This document shows positions 57,839 to 64,000 of a DNA stretch of 64,000 bases, in pieces. The DNA lies in contig NZ_FNPH01000001.1 in the NCBI RefSeq assembly GCF_900107255.1, forward strand, positions 124,001 through 188,000, read 5' to 3'. This DNA comes from Micromonospora pattaloongensis (GTDB lineage Bacteria > Actinomycetota > Actinomycetes > Mycobacteriales > Micromonosporaceae). Under the pieces are notes generated by a model. That model did not search any database. It was not told where the DNA came from and saw only the letters and a program-made list of their open reading frames with translations. Within the stretch, counting starts at the first letter, position 1, and every line of letters starts with the position of its first letter. The translations under genes were made by a program, and so were the position numbers.

Positions 57839-59248
57839 ATGCCGGAACGAATGGTGATCGTTGGTGGCGACGCGGCCGGGATGTCCGCGGGCTCGCAGGC
57901 GCGCCGGTTACGCGGCCCCGACGACCTGGAGATCATCGCCTTCGAGCGCGGCCACTTCACGTCCTACTCGGCCTGCGGCGTCCCGTACTGGATCTCCGGG
58001 CTGGTCGACGGCCCGGACGCGCTGATCGCGCGCGACCCGGAGACGTTCCGGCGCAAACACGCGATCGACGTACGGCTGCGGCACGAGGTGACCGCGATCG
58101 ACCTGGACCGGCGCGAGGTGATCGCGCGGGCGCTCGACGACGGCGGGCGCGAGCTCCGCGAGCGCTTCGACACCCTGGTGTACGCCACCGGCGCCGTCCC
58201 GGTCGCGCCCCCCTGGGAACAGGACGACATCGCCGGCATCTTCGGGGTGCAGACCCTCGACGACGGCTCCGCGCTGCGCGCGTGGCTCGACGCCGAACCG
58301 CGGCCGCAGCGGGCGGTGGTGGTCGGCGGCGGATACGTCGGGGTGGAGATGGCCGAGGCGCTGATCCGGCGCGGCCTCGCCGTCACCCTGGTCGACAGGG
58401 GCCCGCAGCCGATGTCCACCGTCGACCCCGACATGGGCGCGATGGTGCGCGAGGCGCTCTGCGGCCTCGGCATCGACGTGCGCACCGGGGTGAGCGTCAC
58501 CGGTGTCGCCGAACGGGGCGGCCGGGTCAGCGCGGTGCTCACCGGGTCCGGCGAACTACCGGCCGACGTCGTGGTCCTCGGTCTGGGCGTACGCCCCAAC
58601 ACCGCGCTGGCCGAGCGCTCCGGCCTGCCGCTCGGCGTCACCGGCGGGCTCCGCACCGACCTGCGGATGCGCCTCGTCGGCGCCCCCGGCCCCTCCGGCG
58701 ACGGCACGATGGGCGGGATCTGGGCGGCCGGCGACTGCGTCGAGACCGTCCACCGGGTCACCGGGCAGCCGGTCCACATTCCGCTCGGCACCCACGCGAA
58801 CAAGCAGGGCCGGGTCGCCGGGATCAACATCGGTGGCGGGTACGCGACCTTCCCGGGGGTCGTCGGCACCGCCGTCACGAAGGTCTGTGACCTGGAGGTC
58901 GCCCGGACCGGTCTGCGCGAGCGCGACGCCGCCCAGGCCGGGTACGCGTACGTGACCGCCACCGTCGAGTCGAACAACCGGGCCGGCTACTTCCCCGGCG
59001 CCGCGCCGATGACCGTCAAGCTGATCGCCGAACGGGGCACCGGGCTGCTGCTCGGCGCGCAGATCGTCGGCCGCTCCGAGTCGGCCAAGCGGATCGACGT
59101 ACTGGCCGTGGCGCTCTGGAACCGCATGACCGTGACCGAGATGACCGCGCTGGATCTCGGCTACGCCCCGCCGTTCGCCCCGGTGTGGGATCCGGTGCTG
59201 GTCGCCGCCCGCAAGGCCGCCGACGCCGTCGGCGCCGCCCCGAGCTGA
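57839..59248 (+). CDS. CoA-disulfide-reductase-like FAD/NAD oxidoreductase
   Basis: A 469-residue pyridine nucleotide-disulfide oxidoreductase of the single-cysteine group. FAD motif VIVGGDAAGMSAGSQARR, active Cys46 in YSACGVPYWISG, NAD motif VVVGGGYVGVEMAEAL, second FAD motif GGIWAAGDCVETVH, and a C-terminal dimerisation domain (YVTATVESNNRAGYFPGA, LDLGYAPPFAPVWDPV). Relatives reduce CoA disulfide, polysulfide or oxygen (NADH oxidase). It starts nine bases after the previous gene and may be co-transcribed with it. Confidence 0.92.
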   Translation: MPERMVIVGGDAAGMSAGSQARRLRGPDDLEIIAFERGHFTSYSACGVPYWISGLVDGPDALIARDPETFRRKHAIDVRLRHEVTAIDLDRREVIARALDDGGRELRERFDTLVYATGAVPVAPPWEQDDIAGIFGVQTLDDGSALRAWLDAEPRPQRAVVVGGGYVGVEMAEALIRRGLAVTLVDRGPQPMSTVDPDMGAMVREALCGLGIDVRTGVSVTGVAERGGRVSAVLTGSGELPADVVVLGLGVRPNTALAERSGLPLGVTGGLRTDLRMRLVGAPGPSGDGTMGGIWAAGDCVETVHRVTGQPVHIPLGTHANKQGRVAGINIGGGYATFPGVVGTAVTKVCDLEVARTGLRERDAAQAGYAYVTATVESNNRAGYFPGAAPMTVKLIAERGTGLLLGAQIVGRSESAKRIDVLAVALWNRMTVTEMTALDLGYAPPFAPVWDPVLVAARKAADAVGAAPS

Positions 59249-59301
59249 CCCGTGTCGCTCTGCCGACAAAGGCCGACGCGGAATGCGTGTGGAATCGCCG
59301 A

Positions 59302-60255
59302 ATGCCGATACCAAGGGACGACGCCGACGCGCTGGAATGGGCGATCTTTGAGCAGGGCGGGATGCTCACCTGGCGCCAGGCGACGGCGGAGCTGAGCGCG
59401 GCGAAGGTCCGCCATCTGGTCGAGAGCGGGCGATGGCGCCGCGTGACCCGGAACGTGTTGGCCACCCAGAGCGGCCAGTTCACCCGCGAACAGCAGTGGT
59501 GGGTCGCGGTGCTCGCCGCCGGCGAGGGCGCGATGCTGGCCGGACTCGCCGCGGCGCAGGCCGGTGGGCTACGCGGCCAGTGGCGCCGCGACGTCGTCGA
59601 CGTTCTGGTGCCGTACGCCCGGCGCGCCGCGGACCTGTTGCGTCGGCTGCCGCTGGGGTTGCCCGCGGTCCGGGTCCGGCGCACCCGCCACCTGCCCGAG
59701 ACCGATATCCAGCTGGCACGACCGACCCGGACCACGATGGCGCGCGCGGTCGTCGACGCCGCGCAGTGGGCCGGCAACGATGACGAGGCGTGCACGGTGA
59801 TCGCGGCCGCCTGCCAGCAGCGCCGGGTCTCCCCCGACGAAGTGCGGCAGGTGGTGGAACGGATGCCGCGGGCGCGCCGGCGCGCGCTGATTCTCGCGAC
59901 GGTCGCCGACGTCGAGGGCGGCGCGCAGGCACTGTCGGAGATCGATTTTGTCCGGCTCTGCCGCCGGCACCGGCTGCCCGCGCCCGACCTGCAGGAGCGT
60001 CGGGTTGACGCCGGCGGGCGCGTGCGGTATCTCGACGCGCGGTGGCGGCGGTGGCGGCTGCACGTGGAGGTGGACGGCGCGCATCACATGGAGGCCCGGC
60101 ACTGGGCGGCGGACATGCGGCGACAGAACGAGATCTGGATCGCGGGTGACCGTATTCTCCGGTTCGCCGCATTCGACCTCCGACGCCGACCCGACTACGT
60201 GGTCACCCAACTGCGCGCGGCGCTCACCGCCGCCGGCTGGCAACCATGTTTGTGA
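59302..60255 (+). CDS. AbiEi-like N-terminal domain plus DUF559 nuclease-like domain
   Basis: A 317-residue protein of a type common in actinobacteria. The N-terminal winged-helix region (FEQGGMLTWRQATAELSAAKVRHLVESGRWRRV) is like AbiEi antitoxins of type IV systems. The C-terminal ~100 residues fit DUF559/Vsr-like PD-(D/E)XK nucleases: RYLDARWRRWRLHVEVDGAHH (Asp, Glu-Val-Asp), then DMRRQNEIWIAGDRILRF. No AbiEii toxin gene is adjacent, so a stand-alone role is likely. ATG 59302 is used; upstream frame residues are Arg-rich and overlap the previous gene. Confidence 0.82.
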   Translation: MPIPRDDADALEWAIFEQGGMLTWRQATAELSAAKVRHLVESGRWRRVTRNVLATQSGQFTREQQWWVAVLAAGEGAMLAGLAAAQAGGLRGQWRRDVVDVLVPYARRAADLLRRLPLGLPAVRVRRTRHLPETDIQLARPTRTTMARAVVDAAQWAGNDDEACTVIAAACQQRRVSPDEVRQVVERMPRARRRALILATVADVEGGAQALSEIDFVRLCRRHRLPAPDLQERRVDAGGRVRYLDARWRRWRLHVEVDGAHHMEARHWAADMRRQNEIWIAGDRILRFAAFDLRRRPDYVVTQLRAALTAAGWQPCL

Positions 60256-60295
60256 ACGCTTATTGCGGTCAGGGCAGCAATAAACGTTCACAAAC
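60248..60295. terminator. Hairpin overlapping the end of the AbiEi/DUF559 gene
   Basis: GTTTGTGAACG and TTATTGC (60248-60258, 60260-60266) pair with GCAATAA and CGTTCACAAAC (60277-60283, 60285-60295): 18 pairs, one C/A mismatch, ten-base loop. The left arm contains the stop codon of the gene. Confidence 0.82.
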
Positions 60296-60365
60296 CCGGA
60301 GCACGGTGCACCGACCGGCCAGGAGCGCCGATCAGGGCGGCAACTGTGTCGAGGCCGGCCCGCAG

Positions 60366-60827
60366 TCAGGCGAGGCGGGCCGGGAAGCCGCCGGTCGCGA
60401 CCGGCCCCCAGCTCTCGATCGTCACGCGGATCAGCGACTTGCCCTGGTCCCGCATCGCCTGCCGGTACTCGTCCCAGTCCGGGTGCTCGCCGGAGATGCA
60501 GCGGAAGTACTCGACCAGCGGCTCCACCGACTCGGGCAGATCGAGGACCTCGGCGACGCCGTCGACCTGCACCCAGGCGCCGTTCCAGTCGTCGGAGAGG
60601 ACGCAGACGGAGACCCGCGGGTCGCGACGCAGGTTGCGCGCCTTCGCGCGCTCGGGATAGGTGGAGACCACGATCCGTCCCTCGCGGTCGACGCCGCAGG
60701 TGACCGGCGAGGCCTGGGGGCGACCGTCGGCGCGGGTGGTGATCACAACGGCGCGGTGGCGCGGCCGGATGAACTCGATCAGCCCCTCGCGGTCGACGCG
60801 GGTGTTGGTGGCGATGGTGCGGGCCAT
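60366..60827 (-). CDS. PPOX-class (F420-dependent type) oxidoreductase
   Basis: A 153-residue split-beta-barrel flavin/deazaflavin protein. Typical elements: FIRPRHRAVVITTRADGRPQASPV, VSTYPERAKARNLRRDPRVSVCVL (phosphate-binding Lys/Arg) and WVQVDGVAEVLDLP. Actinobacterial members use F420H2 or FMN to reduce varied substrates. ATG 60827 follows CCGGAGG. It diverges from the DUF1707 gene. Confidence 0.92.
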   Translation of the reverse strand: MARTIATNTRVDREGLIEFIRPRHRAVVITTRADGRPQASPVTCGVDREGRIVVSTYPERAKARNLRRDPRVSVCVLSDDWNGAWVQVDGVAEVLDLPESVEPLVEYFRCISGEHPDWDEYRQAMRDQGKSLIRVTIESWGPVATGGFPARLA

Positions 60828-60904
60828 GGGTGACCTCCGGTGCGGCAGCGGGCGGGTATCCCGAACGAAAACCCTAGGCGATCGCCGGGGCGTCCGCCCC
60901 GACG

Positions 60905-60995
60905 TCCCGGTCGATCAAGGACTTTCGCTCCCATTGAGGAGTGCTTCACGCGATCGCGGATCGAACCGGATGAACCGGTCCTCGATCGACGGGGA
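60905..60995. repeat. Degenerate long inverted repeat in a divergent promoter region
   Basis: CCCGGTCGATCAAGGACT (60905-60922) pairs with GGTCCTCGATCGACGGGG (60978-60995) at about 15 of 18 positions, with a long loop. The word GATCAAGG is shared with the hairpin at 3741. It is the only member of the group in a divergent gap. Confidence 0.55.
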
Positions 60996-61015
60996 GGGGA
61001 CGCGGCACGTGCCGC

Positions 61016-61030
61016 TATGCTCTCGGACCG
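61016..61030 (+). promoter_or_regulatory. -10 hexamer for a leaderless DUF1707 transcript
   Basis: TATGCT (61016-61021) is eight bases before GTG 61030, with no RBS between. Confidence 0.5.
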
Positions 61031-61620
61031 TGGAGCTGGAACGGCAGGGCGGCGACGAACATCTGCGGGTCTCCGACCGGGAGCGGGAGCAGGTGGTCGA
61101 GCTGCTCGGCCAGGCGGCGGCGGAGGGCCGGCTGACCCTCGACGAGTACGCGGAGCGTGCCGGCGCGGCGCACTCCGCCGTGACCCGCGGCGAACTGGCC
61201 CGGCTCACCCACGATCTGCCCACCGGGCTCCCCCATCGGGCGCCGGCGTCCCCGTCGACCACCGGCGGGTCGGAGCGGGTCATCGCCATCTTCGCCAGCG
61301 AGTCGCGCACCGGCGCATGGCCCGTGCCGGAGCGGCTGGAAGCGCGCGCGGTCTTCGGCGACTGTCAGATCGAGCTGCAGGACGCGCAGCTGCAGCACGA
61401 GGTGACCCGGATCGAGGCGACCGCGATGTTCGGCTCCGTCACCGTCCGGGTCCCCGAGGGCGTCGACGTACGGATGACCGGCATGGCCGTCTTCGGCAGC
61501 AAGGAGTCGAAGCTGCGCGGGCCGGTGGCCGCGGGCGCACCGATCATCGAGATCCGGTGCCAGGTGGCGTTCGGGTCGGTGACGGTGGAGCCGCCGCGCA
61601 AGCGCAAGCGCTGGTGGTGA
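61030..61620 (+). CDS. DUF1707 domain protein with a C-terminal cell-wall-active-type beta domain
   Basis: A 196-residue protein. The first ~55 residues are the DUF1707 helix bundle (LRVSDREREQVVELLGQAAAEGRLTLDEYAERAGAAHSAVTRGELARLTHDLP), widespread in actinobacteria. The C-terminal part (RVIAIFASESRTGAWPVPERLEARAVFGDCQIELQDA... IEATAMFGSVTVRVPEGVDV) has repeated FGS/FGD turns typical of LiaF/DUF2154-like beta-solenoid domains. No membrane segment is seen between the two. It may be an envelope-stress sensor; that is inference. GTG 61030. Confidence 0.88.
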   Translation: MELERQGGDEHLRVSDREREQVVELLGQAAAEGRLTLDEYAERAGAAHSAVTRGELARLTHDLPTGLPHRAPASPSTTGGSERVIAIFASESRTGAWPVPERLEARAVFGDCQIELQDAQLQHEVTRIEATAMFGSVTVRVPEGVDVRMTGMAVFGSKESKLRGPVAAGAPIIEIRCQVAFGSVTVEPPRKRKRWW

Positions 61621-61624
61621 CCCG

Positions 61625-62431
61625 TCAGGCCTGGCAGGTCGGGCACCAGTAGGAGTTGCGGCCGGCGAGGTCGGCGCGGCGCACCCCGGCGCCGCAGATC
61701 AGGCACGGCTGACCGGCGCGCCGGTAGACGTACACCTCTCCGCCGTGCCGGTCGACCCGCGGTGCGCGACCGGTCGTCTCCGGCAGGTGCTCGTCGCGGA
61801 CCGTGTCGATCCGGCCGCGCGCGACGCCCGCGCGCATCAGCTCCCGCAGGTCCGTCCAGAGTGGCTCCCACTGCTCCGGTGTGAGCTGCCGGCCGGGTCG
61901 GGTCGGCGGGATCCCGGCCCGGAAGAGGGTCTCGCAGACGTAGACGAGCCCGGCGCCGGCCACGATCGACTGGTCGAGCAGGAGCGCGGCGAGCGGTCTG
62001 GAGCTGCCCCGCAGCTTCGCGTACGCGGCGGCCGGGTCGGCGTCGTCGCGCAGCGGATCGGCGCCGAGCCGGGCCCGCAGCGTCTCGACCTCGCCGGGTT
62101 CCAGCAGCTCGCAGGCGGTCGGGCCGCGCAGGTCGAGCCAGTGCCGGTCGGTGACCAGCCGCAGCCGCACCTGCCCCACCGGCGCCGGCGGTTCGCCGTC
62201 ACCGTCGGCGAACGCCCCGTAGAGCCCCAGGTGGACGTGCAGGATGTCGCCGGTGTCGTAGTGGTGCAGCAGGTGCTTGCCGTACGCCTCGGTCGCCTGC
62301 AGCGTCGCGCCGGACAACCGGCCCGCGCCGGCCGCGAACCGCCCCTGCGGACTGAGCGCGGTCACCTTCTCCCCGCCGAACAGCGTCCGGTGCCGCGCGG
62401 CGAGCCGGTGGACGGTGTGTCCCTCTGGCAC
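61625..62431 (-). CDS. Nei2/endonuclease VIII-type DNA glycosylase
   Basis: Base-excision repair glycosylase/AP lyase for oxidised bases. The 268-residue protein starts (V/M)PEGHTVHRLA: Pro2 is the catalytic nucleophile and the GTG at 62431 must be the true start because the catalytic Pro has to be residue 2. Elements seen: HHYDTGDILHVHLGLYG, the H2TH region LLDQSIVAGAGLVYVCETLFRAGI with DNA-binding Asn replaced by Gly-Leu, and the zinc finger CLICGAGVRRADLAGRNSYWCPTCQ pattern with four Cys. PEGHTVH is typical of actinobacterial Nei2 rather than Fpg (PELPEVE). Confidence 0.92.
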   Translation of the reverse strand: MPEGHTVHRLAARHRTLFGGEKVTALSPQGRFAAGAGRLSGATLQATEAYGKHLLHHYDTGDILHVHLGLYGAFADGDGEPPAPVGQVRLRLVTDRHWLDLRGPTACELLEPGEVETLRARLGADPLRDDADPAAAYAKLRGSSRPLAALLLDQSIVAGAGLVYVCETLFRAGIPPTRPGRQLTPEQWEPLWTDLRELMRAGVARGRIDTVRDEHLPETTGRAPRVDRHGGEVYVYRRAGQPCLICGAGVRRADLAGRNSYWCPTCQA

Positions 62432-62556
62432 GACGTCGACCCTATCCACCCCGGCCGCCCGGTCCGACCAGGTGTGACCCCTGCTACATCCGGGTATCCC
62501 GATGGAATCCCCTCGCGCAGGCGCAGCGGGCCCGCGCACTGACCTGGAGGTGTGTA

Positions 62557-63225
62557 GTGGTCAGGATTCCTTCCCTCTCGCGCCGCACGGACGCGGCGAC
62601 GACCCGGGACGACGGGGGCGACGGGCGCGTGGACGGAACCACGCCCGCCGCCGAGACCGGTCCGGTCATGGTCCGCGACCGGATGGACGAAACCGCGGTG
62701 TACGGCGGTAAGCACTCGGCCGTGCCGGCCGACGCGGATCGCGCGCACGCCGCCCGGGCCGCCGAGCAGGCGACCGCCCAGCGGGCGGTCGCCGAACGGG
62801 AGGCCGACCGCGCGGAGACGCAACGGATCGCCGCCCGGGCCGACACCGACGGCACGCCCGAAGCGGTACGGCCGGACGAGCCGACCGTTCCGGCCGGTCC
62901 CCGGCCGCGGGCCAGCGTGCTCGCCACGCTGAGCCTGGTCGCCGGGGTGGTCGCCGTGCTCACCGTGCTGACCGGCGCGCTCGCCGGTTACGGCATCGTG
63001 GTGGGCGTGCTCGCGCTGCTGCTGGCGATCGGCGGCATCTCGGCGACGTCCCGGCGGCACGTCGCCGGCAAGTCCGCGGCGCTGGTCGGCCTGCTGCTGG
63101 GCGTCGGCGCCATCGTCCTCGGGCTGCTCGCGGTGACCGGGTCGCTCTCCTGGCTGTCGACCGACGGCGACACCGTGGGTCGGGTCCGGCAGTGGCTCGA
63201 CTCACAGTTTGTGAACCGGATCTAG
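62557..63225 (+). CDS. Membrane protein with charged N-terminal stalk
   Basis: A 222-residue protein. The first ~120 residues are charged and probably extended or coiled coil (DRAHAARAAEQATAQRAVAEREADRAETQRIAARAD). Two or three membrane segments follow (VLATLSLVAGVVAVLTVLTG; YGIVVGVLALLLAIGGIS; AALVGLLLGVGAIVLGLLAVTG) with a short amphipathic tail. Similar DUF4190-type small membrane proteins occur in many actinobacteria. GTG 62557 follows GGAGG at six bases. Confidence 0.8.
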   Translation: MVRIPSLSRRTDAATTRDDGGDGRVDGTTPAAETGPVMVRDRMDETAVYGGKHSAVPADADRAHAARAAEQATAQRAVAEREADRAETQRIAARADTDGTPEAVRPDEPTVPAGPRPRASVLATLSLVAGVVAVLTVLTGALAGYGIVVGVLALLLAIGGISATSRRHVAGKSAALVGLLLGVGAIVLGLLAVTGSLSWLSTDGDTVGRVRQWLDSQFVNRI

Positions 63226-63310
63226 CGGGAACCTCTGGAGCCACGAGCGGTGGTTCACCGCTCAAGCGCTCGACCCGACGTGGTGGTTCACCACGGAGCG
63301 TGCACTTGTC

Positions 63311-63337
63311 TGGGGGGTGGCGGTTCGCCACCCCCCA
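63311..63337 (+). terminator. Strong terminator downstream of the membrane protein gene
   Basis: A perfect 12-bp stem, TGGGGGGTGGCG (63311-63322) with its complement (63326-63337), and a GTT loop, followed by AAAG. Two GGTGGTTCACC copies lie between the gene and this hairpin. Confidence 0.85.
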
Positions 63338-63509
63338 AAGCATGTACGCAACGTTTCGCCGGTCGGCGCTCGTAATCACGCAACGATCATCGCCGGAACG
63401 CAATTCTCACTCGTAGTTTTGTTCGTCTGACCCGCATAGGTTTGCGGCAGGCGCCAGCTCGAGGCCCCACCGTGGCCGGGCGCGCCCAACCCGTGATGGA
63501 GCAGACGCG

Positions 63510-64000
63510 ATGACGCACACCCCGACTTCCCGGCGGTACCTGATGTGCCGGCCGACGTACTTCGCGGTCGACTACGCGATCAATCCGTGGATGGACCCGA
63601 CCGCCCCGGTCGACACCGACCTCGCCATCCGGCAGTGGTCGGCGCTCCGACAGGTCTACCTCGACCTGGGGCACACCGTCGACGAGATCGAGCCGCTGCC
63701 CGGACTGCCCGACATGGTGTTCGCGGCCAACGGCGCCACCGTCGTCGACGGCACGGCGCTGGCGGTGCAGTTCCTCAACCCGGAGCGCGCCGACGAGGCG
63801 CCGGCGTACGCGGCCTGGTTCGAGCGGGCGGGCTTCGAGGTCCAGCAGCCCAAGGCGGTCAACGAGGGCGAAGGGGACATCCTGCTCGCCGGGGAGCTGC
63901 TGCTCGCCGGCACCGGGTTCCGGACCGCGCACACCGCCCACGCCCAGGTGCAGGAGATCTTCGGCCGGCCGGTGGTGACGCTCCAGCTCGTCGACCCGCG
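63510..64000 (+). CDS. ddaH: N(G),N(G)-dimethylarginine dimethylaminohydrolase-like protein, 3' end cut off
   Basis: Amidinotransferase-fold hydrolase, probably a dimethylargininase converting dimethylarginine (or arginine) to citrulline. Only 163 codons are inside the window. They show YLMCRPTYFAVDYAINPWMDP (substrate lid), LPDMVFAANGATVVDG (substrate-binding Phe/Asp region), and EGEGDILLAGELLLAGTGFRTAHTAH. The catalytic His and C-terminal Cys lie beyond the edge. ATG 63510 has GGAG eight bases upstream. In actinobacteria this gene commonly sits next to rocD (ornithine aminotransferase) and an Lrp regulator, which cannot be tested here. Confidence 0.88.
   Translation, partial: MTHTPTSRRYLMCRPTYFAVDYAINPWMDPTAPVDTDLAIRQWSALRQVYLDLGHTVDEIEPLPGLPDMVFAANGATVVDGTALAVQFLNPERADEAPAYAAWFERAGFEVQQPKAVNEGEGDILLAGELLLAGTGFRTAHTAHAQVQEIFGRPVVTLQLVDP

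Overview
The window is high-GC actinobacterial DNA, very probably Micromonosporaceae (Micromonospora-like). The evidence is the GC-rich third codon positions throughout, many GTG starts, leaderless promoters, a F420-type PPOX enzyme, an Erm methyltransferase, CBM2-bearing secreted glycosidases and the gene order clpS-DUF2017-mec-cysO-cysM...MBL-rph-rdgB, which matches the block around Rv1330c-Rv1341 of Mycobacterium tuberculosis. No rRNA, tRNA, insertion sequence, prophage or CRISPR array was seen.

Layout. 1-12928: a conserved housekeeping block holding rdgB (cut by the window edge), rph, an MBL-fold hydrolase, the CysM/CysO/Mec sulfur-carrier cysteine route, DUF2017, clpS, and NAD salvage (pncB-pncA). 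It is interrupted by a repeat-rich membrane protein, a dynamin-like protein with degenerate nucleotide motifs and a LAL-type LuxR regulator. 13003-24783: MFS transporter, lone ctaD, FAD monooxygenase, a 2-keto-3-deoxygluconate module (kinase, KDPG aldolase, divergent IclR regulator), a GH12 cellulase behind a CebR-like operator, an aldo-keto reductase, and a LigD-like phosphoesterase fused to a dead ligase domain. 24877-36357: exported 5'-nucleotidase with a beta-helix-like tail, large HPII-type catalase, flavoprotein monooxygenase, gamma-glutamyltransferase, cupin, EamA exporter, heme oxygenase and a GDT1-type Mn exporter behind a yybP-ykoY riboswitch. 36358-44819: a ferric-iron ABC transporter with a likely iron box, two overlapping Hsp70-like genes of unusual domain make-up, and an Erm rRNA methyltransferase with a possible leader peptide. 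45228-55422: a sigma-factor-like membrane fusion, small membrane proteins, FabG-like reductase, trehalose-synthase-like GH13, two tandem GH18 chitinases and a GH16 laminarinase. 55756-64000: a membrane protein, YbdK-like ligase, CoA-disulfide-reductase-like flavoprotein, AbiEi/DUF559 protein, PPOX oxidoreductase, DUF1707 protein, Nei2 glycosylase, a membrane protein and the start of a dimethylargininase.

How the genes work together. Mec, CysO and CysM form one sulfur-transfer pathway; here CysO carries a tail after its Gly-Gly that must be removed. Secreted glycosidases (GH12, GH16, two GH18) point to polysaccharide scavenging under LacI/CebR-type and other repression. Metal handling is grouped (Mn exporter, heme oxygenase, iron ABC transporter). 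A repeated theme is that 3' intergenic spaces, mostly between convergent genes, are filled by long near-perfect hairpins or short tandem repeats that contain GATC. The most unusual protein-level signal is the Hsp70-like pair, in which a lipoyl/biotinyl-like beta domain and, in one partner, a WD-like propeller replace the usual substrate-binding domain.
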